In this document: positions 34,020-43,267 of the stretch, one piece after another
How the letters are laid out: each line of letters starts with the position of its first letter
How positions within the stretch are numbered: position 1 is the stretch's first letter
NCBI RefSeq assembly: GCF_004119445.1
Contig: NZ_QICI01000073.1
Location: 19,152 to 83,151, forward strand
Length of the DNA stretch: 64,000 nt
Source of the DNA: Chryseobacterium sp. CH21
GTDB taxonomy: Bacteria > Bacteroidota > Bacteroidia > Flavobacteriales > Weeksellaceae
Direction: 5' to 3'
Program-made: the position numbers and the translations under genes
Notes under the pieces: model-generated
What the model was told of the DNA's origin: nothing
Database searches by the model: none
Seen by the model: the letters and a program-made list of their open reading frames with translations, nothing else

Positions 34020-36467
34020 TTAATCTTTTATATAAATCCGTTTCACCCGGGGCGAAATGGAGGTTAATACTTCATAGGTTATCGTTTTGCAGTATCCTGC
34101 GAATTCTTTTAAGCTTGGTTGGGCATTGAAAACATTTACCGTATCGCCTTCTTTTACATTCGGGATATGGTCTACATTGATCATCATCATATCCATACAG
34201 ATATTTCCTACGATAGGTGCCAGTGTTTTATTTACTCCAACATTTCCTACCTGATTTCCGATCAGTCTTGGAATTCCGTCTGCATATCCCACAGGAATTG
34301 TTGCAATTCTTGTAGGATGATCAGCTTTATATCTTCTGCTGTAGCCTACTGATTCACCATTTTCAACGGTTGATATCTGTGAAATTACGGTTTTAAAGCT
34401 TACAACAGATCTTAATTGCTTCTGAATTTCAGGATCTGCCGATTCTCCCAGCATACCGATACCAATTCTTACCATATCATGCTGATAATCTTTATAGCTA
34501 GTTATTCCTGCAGAATTCAGAATATGCCGGATAGGAGTATAGCCTAATTTTTCAATAAGGTAACTGGAATTTCTGTCGAAGACCTCCAGTTGTTTCAGGG
34601 TGAATTCTTTTTCTTCAGGCATGTCGGAAGAAGATAAATGACTGAAGAGACTTTGCACCTTCACATTTTTCTGGCTTAAAGTTTCGCTTAACTGGTCCAG
34701 CTCAAAATCCTTGAAACCAAGACGGTGCATTCCTGTTTCCAGTTTGATGTGAATAGGATATTTTTTGTCATATCCTGATCTCTGAACAGCTTCATAGAAT
34801 AATTCCAGGACTCTGAAACTGTAAATTTCAGGCTCAAGGTTGTATTCTATAATGGTCTGATAGCTGTGCTGTTCAGGATTCATCACGATAATAGGTGTTG
34901 TAATTCCTTTTTTTCTTAGCTCAACTCCTTCATCTACATAAGCTACGCCCAGATAATCTATATGATGATGCTGTAGAAACTCGGATACTTCATAACTTCC
35001 CAGGCCATAAGCATTAGCTTTTACCATAGCCATCATTTTAGTTCCAGGTTTCAGAAGAGATTTATGATAATTGATATTATGAAGTATTGCATTAAGATTT
35101 ACTTCTAATACCGTATCATGCTTTCTTAATTCAAGAATATCTTTAAGTCTTTCGATCTCAAATTTTCTGGCTCCTTTCAGCAGTATAATCTGATTTTCTA
35201 ATTCAGTAAGATACTTACTTTCAATTAACTCTTTCGTGTCAATAAAAGTATAAGTTTTAGCTTTAAATAATTCACTGAAATTTGAAATTTCATCACCGAT
35301 TAAGAAGACAGAATCAAAATGCTGTTCATTCACCAGTTCAGAAACTTCTTCGTACAATTCTTTGGCATTAGAATTCACTCCTACAATATCTGTTAAGACC
35401 AAAGATTTTTTAGATTTATTATATTCATTCAAAAACTGAAGTGCAGTCTTCAAAGAATCGAGGTCAAGATTAAAAGAATCATTGATGATAATATTGCCTT
35501 TAATTCCTTCAATTGCTTCAAGCCTCATTTCAACGGCCTTTAAAAGGTTGATTTTTTCAATGATCTTTTTATTTTCGATATTCAGCTCCTTAAGGACAGA
35601 GATAAGCGCCATAGCATTGGTTAATGTCGCTTCGTCTCTCTGATGAACCGGAAAACTGATTTCTTCGCCAAAATATTCAACAGTGATGTTCTCATCTTTG
35701 GAAATATTGTTTTTGATGAAAACATGGTTCTCTTTTTTAAAGCCGTAAGAAATTAATTTTTTATCAGAAAAAGATTTTTTTATTTTTTGGTCCACCAAAG
35801 AATGGTCACCATTATAAATGATCACTTCAGAATTTTTAAAAAGTATGATTTTCTCATCAATCAGTTCTTCTTCGGAAGAAAAGTTGGCAGCATGCGCTGT
35901 TCCGATATGAGTCAATAATCCGATCTGAGGATGGAAAATATTTTCAAGCTTTTCCATTTCATGCGGTTTTGAAATTCCCACTTCAAAAATGCCCAGCTGA
36001 TATGAGCTGTTGATCTGAAGAAGAGAGAGCGGAAGACCGATCTGAGAATTAAAACTTTTAGGACTTTTTACCGTAGGAAATTCATTCCATAAACATTGAT
36101 ACAACCATTCTTTTAAAATAGTTTTGCCATTACTTCCCGTAATTCCGATAGATTGTAAGTGAGAATTTTCGAAATGATACTTGGCTAATTTTTGAAGAAA
36201 CTCTACGGAATTTTCAACGATGATCCAGGTTATATTTTCAAAATCCGGATAATGATGTTCAGAAATAATGATATGGATACCTCTGTCTATTGCAGATTCT
36301 ATAAATTTTTCACCGGAATTTTTCTGAGTATTGATCGCTATAAAGGCAGTATTCTTGGTAGAATAAATAATCCTGCTGTCATAAGCTATATTTTTGATCA
36401 ATAAATTTCCGTCTCCAATAATCTGTGCATTGGTGATCTCTGCAATGTGTTGTACTGTATAGTTCAT
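34020..36467 (-). CDS. murF-alr: Bifunctional UDP-MurNAc-tripeptide:D-Ala-D-Ala ligase / alanine racemase
   Basis: An 815-residue fusion typical of Bacteroidota. The N-terminal half is a MurF ligase: GITGSNGKTILKEWL P-loop near residue 110, FEVGISKPHEM, THIGTAHAANF and a C-terminal Mur ligase domain. From about residue 450 it is a fold-type III alanine racemase: VLEVNLNAILHNINYHKSLL, the PLP lysine in MVKANAYGLGSYEV, GMHRLGFK, and the second catalytic Tyr in a GIGMLG/GNICMDMMMINV context. It makes D-alanine and adds the dipeptide to the wall precursor. No truncation seen. Confidence 0.96.
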   Translation of the reverse strand: MNYTVQHIAEITNAQIIGDGNLLIKNIAYDSRIIYSTKNTAFIAINTQKNSGEKFIESAIDRGIHIIISEHHYPDFENITWIIVENSVEFLQKLAKYHFENSHLQSIGITGSNGKTILKEWLYQCLWNEFPTVKSPKSFNSQIGLPLSLLQINSSYQLGIFEVGISKPHEMEKLENIFHPQIGLLTHIGTAHAANFSSEEELIDEKIILFKNSEVIIYNGDHSLVDQKIKKSFSDKKLISYGFKKENHVFIKNNISKDENITVEYFGEEISFPVHQRDEATLTNAMALISVLKELNIENKKIIEKINLLKAVEMRLEAIEGIKGNIIINDSFNLDLDSLKTALQFLNEYNKSKKSLVLTDIVGVNSNAKELYEEVSELVNEQHFDSVFLIGDEISNFSELFKAKTYTFIDTKELIESKYLTELENQIILLKGARKFEIERLKDILELRKHDTVLEVNLNAILHNINYHKSLLKPGTKMMAMVKANAYGLGSYEVSEFLQHHHIDYLGVAYVDEGVELRKKGITTPIIVMNPEQHSYQTIIEYNLEPEIYSFRVLELFYEAVQRSGYDKKYPIHIKLETGMHRLGFKDFELDQLSETLSQKNVKVQSLFSHLSSSDMPEEKEFTLKQLEVFDRNSSYLIEKLGYTPIRHILNSAGITSYKDYQHDMVRIGIGMLGESADPEIQKQLRSVVSFKTVISQISTVENGESVGYSRRYKADHPTRIATIPVGYADGIPRLIGNQVGNVGVNKTLAPIVGNICMDMMMINVDHIPNVKEGDTVNVFNAQPSLKEFAGYCKTITYEVLTSISPRVKRIYIKD

Positions 36468-36651
36468 TGGTACCCTTTCTGCTTTATTTTGTGCGAAAAC
36501 TGCAAAAAGTAAAAAATCATTTATTTTAAACTGATTCTTTTTTCAGATTTTACAATAGAGCGCTTTCGCTTTTCATTTTCTATTAAGTGAATATATCCTA
36601 TGGAGTTTGGATAACAGTTTTTTAGAATTTTCCTGTTTTCCATTTACCCTT

Positions 36652-37239
36652 TTATTTTCTTTTTGAAAGAACTTCGTCAATAAAAACACGGCGGCTTACT
36701 GCTTCATAACTTTCAGTTTCTCCCAATTCTACCAGATTATCTCCCTGTGAAGTTCTCATAGAATAGTTGGCAAGATTACCTGTTCTTTTGCAAATAGCAT
36801 GCACTTTTGTCACATACTCTGCCGTAGCCATCAGATTAGGCATTGGCCCGAACGGACGCCCCAAAAAGTCCATATCCAGCCCGGCAATGACCACCCGGAT
36901 ACCACTATTGGCAAGCTGGTTGGCAACATCCACAATACTTTCGTCGAAAAACTGAGCTTCATCAATGGCTACTACATCACAATTGGAAGCCAACAGAAGA
37001 ATTTCATTAGGATTTTCCACTGCTGTACTACGGATTTTATTCTGATTATGAGACACTACATCCTCTTCAGAATATCGTATATCCATTTTTGGTTTAAAAA
37101 TTTCCACATTCTGTCCTGCCATTTCCGCTCTTCGCAATCTGCGGATCAGTTCCTCGGTTTTTCCCGAAAACATAGAGCCACAAATTACTTCCATCCAACC
37201 ACTTTGTTTGGAATGATTAATTGTATTTTCTAAAAACAT
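36652..37239 (-). CDS. tdk: Thymidine kinase (type II)
   Basis: A 195-residue kinase phosphorylating thymidine with ATP. The P-loop is CGSMFSGKTEELIRRLRR (20-37), the Walker B-like motif VVAIDEAQFF includes the catalytic Glu, and the lasso region LMATAEYVTKVHAICKRTGNLANYSMRT with YEAVSRRVF is typical. Only one Cys remains of the four-Cys zinc site of many type II kinases. Divergent from the acidic-repeat gene. Confidence 0.95.
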   Translation of the reverse strand: MFLENTINHSKQSGWMEVICGSMFSGKTEELIRRLRRAEMAGQNVEIFKPKMDIRYSEEDVVSHNQNKIRSTAVENPNEILLLASNCDVVAIDEAQFFDESIVDVANQLANSGIRVVIAGLDMDFLGRPFGPMPNLMATAEYVTKVHAICKRTGNLANYSMRTSQGDNLVELGETESYEAVSRRVFIDEVLSKRK

Positions 37240-37300
37240 TTGTTAAATTAGCCGTATATTTTTAACATCAAAAGTAAGCAATTTTAATAAGAATCTTATT

Positions 37301-38785
37301 ATGCAGAATATCCAAGATTTAAAGGAAAAGATTTTTTTTGAATCCAAGAATATCATTGATAATCTGGACAAAATAAGCAATATAGACGAATTACTTTCCA
37401 AGCAAGATCTTGTAGATGAGCTTGCTAACAGGATTTCTTTTTTGAAACTGCTGGAAAAAAATATTGAATATTTCGTTGCAGATGATTCGGGACAAAATCA
37501 GGATCATCAGCACCTCTCTTTTGTCTCTGGAGAAACAGATCATCATGATAAAGGAAATGAAGTGACAGAAGAGGAAGCTATTTTTAATAATGAGCTGAAC
37601 GAAATTGATGAAAATGAATTTTTCACGGACGGATCTGAAGAAGAAACTGTTTTCAACAACCAGTTGAATGATATTGTAGAAAACGAATTTCATGAAAGTA
37701 TTGTAAGTTTTGTAGAAGAAAACCAAGAAGAGAATATCCAGGAACAGACTCCAGATGATGAAATTCTTGAAGAAGAAGCTGTTTTCAATAATCAGCTGAA
37801 CGAAATTGACGAAAATGAAATTTCGGAAGAACAGAGGGCAGTTCTGAGTTTTGTAGATGAGGATAAAATTCTAGCAGATTCTACACCGGATTCGGATGAA
37901 GATCTCAATGAAGACCTGTTTCATAATGAAGTAACAGAGGAAGAGGTCATTTTCAATAACCAGCTGAATGAGATCGAAGAAGAGGAAGAGGAAAGCCTTG
38001 AGCAGGAATCCAAAAAAGATACCGATTTTGCTGTTGTAAATGATGCTAAAGTTCCCGTAACAGAAACTATTCCAAGTATTTTTGATGCAGAAACTCTTGA
38101 TGATGAAATATTGATTGAAGAAAACGAAGAACAGTTTGTAGCTTCCAATATCTCCATAGAACAAGGAGAAATGGCGACAGAAACTTCTAATGTAGAAAAT
38201 ATTCTGAGTGAGATAAAAAATGACCATTCCGAAGAAGAAGAAGAAGAAGAAACAGTGGAAGAAAGCATTCTTGCTGAAGTCTATGACAGAAGAAAAATTG
38301 TTGAAATTGACAGACCTGTTCCCGAAGAAACAGATAAACATCCTTCTGATGAGAGCTTTGAAAATTTAGAAGAATACCATCAGGAGAAAAAAATAAAATT
38401 AGCCAACATCAAAGGATTGAAAGCCGTTCAGTCACTTTTTGATGACGATCATCTGGAAACAGAATTTCCTAAAGAAAAAGAACCGGCGGTAGTGAAAGAA
38501 GATACAGGAAGTATTCTGAAATCTAATATTCCTACCCAATTTATGGAAGCAGACAAGCAGAAGCCAGAGTTTAAGCTGGATCTGAATGACAGAATTGCTT
38601 TCTCAAAAATGCTGTTCGAAGGAAGCCAGTCTGACCTGAATGACACCATATATCAGCTGAACCAATTCAAAACTCTGGAAGAAGCCAAAGAATATCTTAG
38701 CGATCTTTATTACGACAGAAAATGGAATAAGGTGGATGAATATGCACAGAGACTTTGGATATTGGTGGAAAATAAATTCTTATAA
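37301..38785 (+). CDS. Acidic protein with four repeated FNNxLNEI motifs, function unknown
   Basis: A 494-residue, strongly acidic, mostly disordered protein. A motif (E)EE-x-(V/I)FNN-x-LN-(E/D)-I is repeated at residues about 92-102, 115-125, 159-169 and 215-225. The N-terminus (1-60) is helical with coiled-coil character, and the C-terminal 75 residues (FKLDLNDRIAFSKMLFEGSQSDLNDTIYQLNQFKTLEEAKEYLSDLYYDRKW) form a folded domain I recognise only as common in Bacteroidota. No signal peptide or membrane helix. It overlaps nothing but is followed 2 nt later by rsmI, so the two are co-transcribed. The repeats look like short linear binding motifs. Confidence 0.75.
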   Translation: MQNIQDLKEKIFFESKNIIDNLDKISNIDELLSKQDLVDELANRISFLKLLEKNIEYFVADDSGQNQDHQHLSFVSGETDHHDKGNEVTEEEAIFNNELNEIDENEFFTDGSEEETVFNNQLNDIVENEFHESIVSFVEENQEENIQEQTPDDEILEEEAVFNNQLNEIDENEISEEQRAVLSFVDEDKILADSTPDSDEDLNEDLFHNEVTEEEVIFNNQLNEIEEEEEESLEQESKKDTDFAVVNDAKVPVTETIPSIFDAETLDDEILIEENEEQFVASNISIEQGEMATETSNVENILSEIKNDHSEEEEEEETVEESILAEVYDRRKIVEIDRPVPEETDKHPSDESFENLEEYHQEKKIKLANIKGLKAVQSLFDDDHLETEFPKEKEPAVVKEDTGSILKSNIPTQFMEADKQKPEFKLDLNDRIAFSKMLFEGSQSDLNDTIYQLNQFKTLEEAKEYLSDLYYDRKWNKVDEYAQRLWILVENKFL

Positions 38786-38787
38786 TT

Positions 38788-39462
38788 TTGAGCGGAATCC
38801 TATATTTTGTTCCCACACCCGTTGGGAACCTGGAAGATATGACATTCAGGGCGGTAAATGTCCTGAAAGAAGTAGATTATATTTTGTGTGAAGATACCCG
38901 GACTTCCGGAATACTTTTAAAACATTTTGAGATCTCCAAGCCTTTGAAATCTTATCATTTACACAATGAGCATCAGGCGACGGAGAAAGTGATTGCAGAC
39001 CTTAAAACCGGGCAGAGTATCGCCATTATTACCGATGCCGGAACACCCGGTATTTCGGATCCAGGATATTTACTGGCAAAAGCAGGAGCAGACAATAATA
39101 TTGATATGATCTGCCTTCCTGGAGCAACAGCCCTGATTCCTGCATTAGTGGTTTCCGGACTTCCCAATAACGAATTTTTATTTGCTGGTTTTTTACCACA
39201 AAAGAAAGGAAGACAAACAAAACTGAAGCAGCTGGCTGAAGAAAAAAAGACCATAGTTCTGTATGAAAGTCCTCATAAAATCAATACTACACTTGAGCAG
39301 ATTAAAGAATTCTTCGGTGAAGAAACCAAAGTAAGCTTAAGCCGTGAGATCTCTAAAAAATTTGAAGAAACTAAACGAGGAACAATCAATGAATTAATTG
39401 AATTTTCCAAGAGTAAAACTTTAAAAGGAGAGATCGTTCTTATTGTCAACAATTCTATTTAA
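38788..39462 (+). CDS. rsmI: 16S rRNA (cytidine-2'-O)-methyltransferase RsmI
   Basis: A 224-residue tetrapyrrole-methylase fold enzyme that methylates the ribose of C1402 in 16S rRNA. It begins with TTG two nt after the upstream stop; this start gives MSGILYFVPTPVGNLEDMTFRAV, the expected N-terminus, so TTG is well supported. Other motifs are CEDTRTSGILLKHF, ITDAGTPGISDPGYLL and FLPQKKGRQTKLK. Confidence 0.95.
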   Translation: MSGILYFVPTPVGNLEDMTFRAVNVLKEVDYILCEDTRTSGILLKHFEISKPLKSYHLHNEHQATEKVIADLKTGQSIAIITDAGTPGISDPGYLLAKAGADNNIDMICLPGATALIPALVVSGLPNNEFLFAGFLPQKKGRQTKLKQLAEEKKTIVLYESPHKINTTLEQIKEFFGEETKVSLSREISKKFEETKRGTINELIEFSKSKTLKGEIVLIVNNSI

Positions 39463-39468
39463 TTTTCC

Positions 39469-40980
39469 TTGAAGAAATTAGTTTTTGTATTGTGTTCTGT
39501 AGTCTGTACAGCACAGACTAACCAATATATGAAAGTGATCCTGTCTAAAAAGACAACGAAGGAGGTAAGTTCCTATTCTGAGGGATATGGAACATTCTAT
39601 GATGCTGGCTATAAGAAGCCTGGAATTGTAGATTCTTTAGGTACCATTACCTTTGAATCTCCATACAAAGGAGGTATTTTACACGTTTTTAAAAACAGGT
39701 TTATTCTTTATTCTGAAGAAGGAAACAGTAGAAAATCTGCTGTTATAGATGAAAAAGGGAAAGAAATTATTCCTTTGGATGATCATGAATTTAATACACC
39801 CTGGTGGAGTGAAGAATGCATCATTTCTACAAAACAGAATAAAGAAGCTGTGTATGATTTTAACGGAACGGAAATCATTCCTTATGCAGAAAAAATTCGT
39901 TTTTCCGGGAAGAACAGGTTATTTGTTTTAAAAGATAAAAAATGGATTCTCTTTGACCTTCATGGAAAACAGCTCAGCCCCCGGGAATTTAAAGAAGATT
40001 ATAGCTTCGAAGATGATAAAGCACTGATCATTAATGAAGACAATGAATATGAAATCATTGGAAATAGTGGTCAGACATTGCACAAATTTTCAAAACAAGT
40101 GGTAGATATCAATGCTTATCCTTATCTGATTACTCAAAATAAGGCTACAGGAAAATATGGCTTGATAGATGCTGATGGAAATACCATTGCAGAAGAGATC
40201 TTTAACGATGCAACTCCTGAATATTTTGGTAAAAAAGAATACATCTATCTCACCAAAAAAGGAAAGACAACGGTTTTCAACAAAAAAGACGGCAAGCTGT
40301 ATGCACAGGCATTTAAATACTTAAATCCATTATTGAATAATTTCTTCAGCGTTTATGATGATAAGATAAAAAAGTCAGGGATTATAGATCTTGAGGGGAA
40401 TATCATTCTTCCGCAGGTATATGATTTTATCAAAAGTTTTACCATTTCCGGCAAAGATTTTATCTATCTTAAAAAAGGAAATGAGGAGCAATTTTTGGAT
40501 CAAAATCTTAAGAACATTGTAGGAGAGGGAGTTCATATTTTCGGGTTTTATCCGGAAAATCTTATCATCGGAAAACAGGATCGTTACTACAGGTTTTCCG
40601 TGGCTGACCATTCTATATCTGAGTTGAAAAATATCAGTCAGATAAAAAATGAGGATGTGGACTATTTTAATCCTTTAAATCAGTATTCCAAACCTTTGGT
40701 CTGCAGAAATACGGGTAATTTATATGGTATCCTGGATGGAAAAGGAACAGAAATTGTACCGTTTGTTTATGAAGATATTATAACATTCGGGAATGCTGAG
40801 AACGAAATTGTGGTAAAAAAAGAAGGTAAATTCGGGGTTTCCAACTTTCAGAATGAGCCTTTAAAGGAAATAATTTATGATAAATATTTCTGGCAGAAAG
40901 AAGTACTGAAGCTGGATAAAAGCAAAAAAACGGACTTTATTTATTTCACCAGATTTAAAAATAACGCTGTTCAGCTTTAA
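39469..40980 (+). CDS. WG-repeat protein, exported
   Basis: A 503-residue protein with a TTG start giving signal peptide MKKLVFVLCSVVCTAQ. The body contains several WG-type beta repeats: KKPGIVDSLGTITFESPYKG, GKYGLIDADGNTIAEE, KSGIIDLEGNIILPQVYDFI and LYGILDGKGTEIVPFVYEDI. Such repeats form beta-propeller-like surfaces, usually in the periplasm or on the cell surface; molecular role unknown. Six nt after rsmI. Confidence 0.8.
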   Translation: MKKLVFVLCSVVCTAQTNQYMKVILSKKTTKEVSSYSEGYGTFYDAGYKKPGIVDSLGTITFESPYKGGILHVFKNRFILYSEEGNSRKSAVIDEKGKEIIPLDDHEFNTPWWSEECIISTKQNKEAVYDFNGTEIIPYAEKIRFSGKNRLFVLKDKKWILFDLHGKQLSPREFKEDYSFEDDKALIINEDNEYEIIGNSGQTLHKFSKQVVDINAYPYLITQNKATGKYGLIDADGNTIAEEIFNDATPEYFGKKEYIYLTKKGKTTVFNKKDGKLYAQAFKYLNPLLNNFFSVYDDKIKKSGIIDLEGNIILPQVYDFIKSFTISGKDFIYLKKGNEEQFLDQNLKNIVGEGVHIFGFYPENLIIGKQDRYYRFSVADHSISELKNISQIKNEDVDYFNPLNQYSKPLVCRNTGNLYGILDGKGTEIVPFVYEDIITFGNAENEIVVKKEGKFGVSNFQNEPLKEIIYDKYFWQKEVLKLDKSKKTDFIYFTRFKNNAVQL

Positions 40981-41051
40981 TAAAAATCTAAATAATTATC
41001 AAAAAAATCCAGTATTTTAACAATTTAAATGGGTTGAATAACATTTTATAA

Positions 41052-41059
41052 TATCTTTG
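41052..41059 (+). promoter_or_regulatory. -7 box of fabG with structured leader
   Basis: TATCTTTG fits TAnnTTTG. The roughly 90-nt leader downstream contains two small hairpins, AATTCC-GGAGA-GGAATT (41070-41086) and CAGCT...AGCTG (41104-41119). Confidence 0.55.
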
Positions 41060-41153
41060 CAAACCGTTTAATTCCGGAGAGGAATTGTAGAAGCAATAAG
41101 AGGCAGCTGTCACAAGCTGAATGAGTTATAAAAGAAAATAATTATCAATAGAT

Positions 41154-41897
41154 ATGAAAATATTAGAAGGAAAAGTAGCATTAATTACCGGAGCTACAAG
41201 AGGAATCGGTAAAGGTATCGCTGAAATGTTTGCTCAGCAAGGGGCAAAAGTGGCATTTACCTACGCTGGTTCTGTAGACAAAGCAAAAGAATTAGAAGCA
41301 GCTTTAAGTTCTGTAACCCAAATTAAGGGATATCAGTCTGACGCATCAGATTACGATGCTGCTCAGAAATTGGTGGAAGATGTAATGGCAGAATTCGGAC
41401 AGATTGATATTCTGATCAACAATGCAGGGATTACAAAAGATAACCTGTTATTGAGAATGTCTAAAGACGATTGGGATAAGGTAATCAAAGTAAACTTAGA
41501 CTCAGTTTTTAACCTTACAAAAGCAGTAATCAAGCCGATGATGAAGGCAAGATCAGGATCTATCATCAATATGACTTCTGTAGTAGGGGTAAAAGGTAAT
41601 GCGGGGCAAGCTAATTATGCAGCTTCTAAAGCTGGAGTAATCGGATTTACAAAATCTGTTGCATTGGAACTTGGATCAAGAAATATCAGATGTAATGCTA
41701 TTGCTCCTGGATTTATTGAAACTGAAATGACTGCTGTTCTGGATGAGAAAACCGTTCAAGGATGGAGAGAAGAAATTCCAATGAAGAGAGGAGGACAGCC
41801 TGCAGATATCGCCAATGCTTGCGTATTCTTAGGAAGCGAAATGTCAGCATACATTACCGGGCAAACATTGAACGTTGACGGTGGAATGTTAACTTAG
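41154..41897 (+). CDS. fabG: 3-oxoacyl-[acyl-carrier-protein] reductase FabG
   Basis: A 247-residue SDR of fatty-acid elongation that reduces 3-oxoacyl-ACP with NADPH. Motifs are TGATRGIGKGIAE, NNAGITKDNLLLRMSKDDWD (FabG-specific), INMTSVVGVKGNAGQANYAASKAGVIGFTKSVALEL with the Ser-Tyr-Lys triad, RCNAIAPGFIETEMT and ITGQTLNVDGGM at the C-terminus. ATG start; a putative membrane protein follows after 3 nt. Confidence 0.95.
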   Translation: MKILEGKVALITGATRGIGKGIAEMFAQQGAKVAFTYAGSVDKAKELEAALSSVTQIKGYQSDASDYDAAQKLVEDVMAEFGQIDILINNAGITKDNLLLRMSKDDWDKVIKVNLDSVFNLTKAVIKPMMKARSGSIINMTSVVGVKGNAGQANYAASKAGVIGFTKSVALELGSRNIRCNAIAPGFIETEMTAVLDEKTVQGWREEIPMKRGGQPADIANACVFLGSEMSAYITGQTLNVDGGMLT

Positions 41898-41900
41898 AAA

Positions 41901-43223
41901 ATGAAAAAAGTACAGAATATAGTATTATTCTTGTCGATTATAATAGGCATCGGTCTGGCTTACATTAGTTTCTTTAATGTATATCAGACCGATGATTATT
42001 TTTGGTCTCATACAACCAGAAAAATAGGACTACAGCAAAGTTTTATAGAAACTTATACAACTTGGGGAGGGAGGTATTTTGGATATTCTATCAATATGTT
42101 TAATCCTGTCTTTTATGATAAAAGTAATATTCTTCCGAAGGTATATCCTGTTTTTTTGATGCTATCCTTTATTGGAGTTTCATCATTAAATTTTAAAGAA
42201 TATTTCAGCTATTCTCTGAAAAAATCTCTAAAAAAGGGTTTTTTTCTGTTTTTCTTTTATACAGTACTTCTGGTAAGTCTGCCTGAGCACTACTTTTGGA
42301 TTACAGGGTCTAATGTTTATTTCGTTCCCGTAATTTTAGCAGGCATTTTACTTTATTTTCTCAAAAAAAATAAAGATACAGGACAGGGAATATGGTTTTT
42401 TCTTTCCATTTTGCTGATCATCATTTTGATGGGGTCTAATGAAATTCTTGCATTGATTGTTGAGGGACTTCTGTTGGTATCTTATTATCAGAATCGCAAT
42501 AAGAAAAGTCTGATTTTATTAATGATAGGAAGTTCTTTTTTATTGATAAGCTTTCTCGCACCAGGAAATTTCAATAGGATGGGGAAGACAGAAATGGGGA
42601 TCATAAAATGGCTGAAAAGAATTACCCTTTATGGAGCTAATACAATATATGTTGCAGTCAAAGTTCTTTTAGTAATACCATTATTTATCACAATCTTTGA
42701 AGTAGAACTTAAAGGCATAAGTAGGAAAATAACATTCAAAAAAGCTCTTTTATTTTGGTCAGTTTCTCTACTTCCTTTAGTATTTACAAGCTATATTCTC
42801 AATTCTGTTGCAAGACAGTTTGAAAGTATTATCTTCTATTTTTTAACCACCTTTTCCCTTTTATTATTTTTTAAATTTGAAAAAATTAAAAAATGGTGGT
42901 GGGCTTCTCTTTTCATTATTTTCCTTCCCGAACTGAAAATTTTCCCTGAAAAATATGCCTATTTCAATATTGATTTTAATGGAGAAAATATAATAATGGA
43001 ACTTGTGAAGACAGATCTTAAAGAATATGAAAAAGAGATGAATGGAAGAGTAGAAACCATTAGAAATTCTTCTAAAGATTCTGTTGTAGTGGATAGAATA
43101 AAAGAGGTTCCCAGAGTTCTGTATTTTGCTGAAATGGCCTCTGTAAATGAAAAAGAAACTTTTATAAACGATCAGCTTCAAAAGTATTTTAATAAAAAAT
43201 ATATCAGGACAAAGAACAAATAA
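41901..43223 (+). CDS. Polytopic membrane protein, DUF6056-like, possible GT-C-type glycosyltransferase
   Basis: A 440-residue protein with about 9-10 transmembrane helices. After the first helix it has YQTDDYFWSHTTRKIGL, and later a WGGRYFGYSINMF segment; an acidic DD in the first external loop is the pattern of GT-C glycosyltransferases that use polyprenyl-linked sugars. I think DUF6056 fits best. The C-terminal 80 residues are soluble and charged. It is 3 nt downstream of fabG and ends at an intrinsic terminator, so may be co-transcribed although functionally distinct. Confidence 0.65.
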   Translation: MKKVQNIVLFLSIIIGIGLAYISFFNVYQTDDYFWSHTTRKIGLQQSFIETYTTWGGRYFGYSINMFNPVFYDKSNILPKVYPVFLMLSFIGVSSLNFKEYFSYSLKKSLKKGFFLFFFYTVLLVSLPEHYFWITGSNVYFVPVILAGILLYFLKKNKDTGQGIWFFLSILLIIILMGSNEILALIVEGLLLVSYYQNRNKKSLILLMIGSSFLLISFLAPGNFNRMGKTEMGIIKWLKRITLYGANTIYVAVKVLLVIPLFITIFEVELKGISRKITFKKALLFWSVSLLPLVFTSYILNSVARQFESIIFYFLTTFSLLLFFKFEKIKKWWWASLFIIFLPELKIFPEKYAYFNIDFNGENIIMELVKTDLKEYEKEMNGRVETIRNSSKDSVVVDRIKEVPRVLYFAEMASVNEKETFINDQLQKYFNKKYIRTKNK

Positions 43224-43254
43224 AAGGCTTTAGAATTATTATCTAAAGCCTTTT
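43222..43254. terminator. Terminator between the membrane protein gene and guaC
   Basis: Arms AAAAGGCTTTAGA and TCTAAAGCCTTTT followed by a T-run; probably works for both convergent genes. Confidence 0.85.
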
Positions 43255-43267
43255 TTGTTTCTAATTT

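Noticed and set aside
36799..37233. 144-codon plus-strand frame across tdk
   Set aside because: Antisense of the conserved kinase core; amino-acid pattern is not protein-like.
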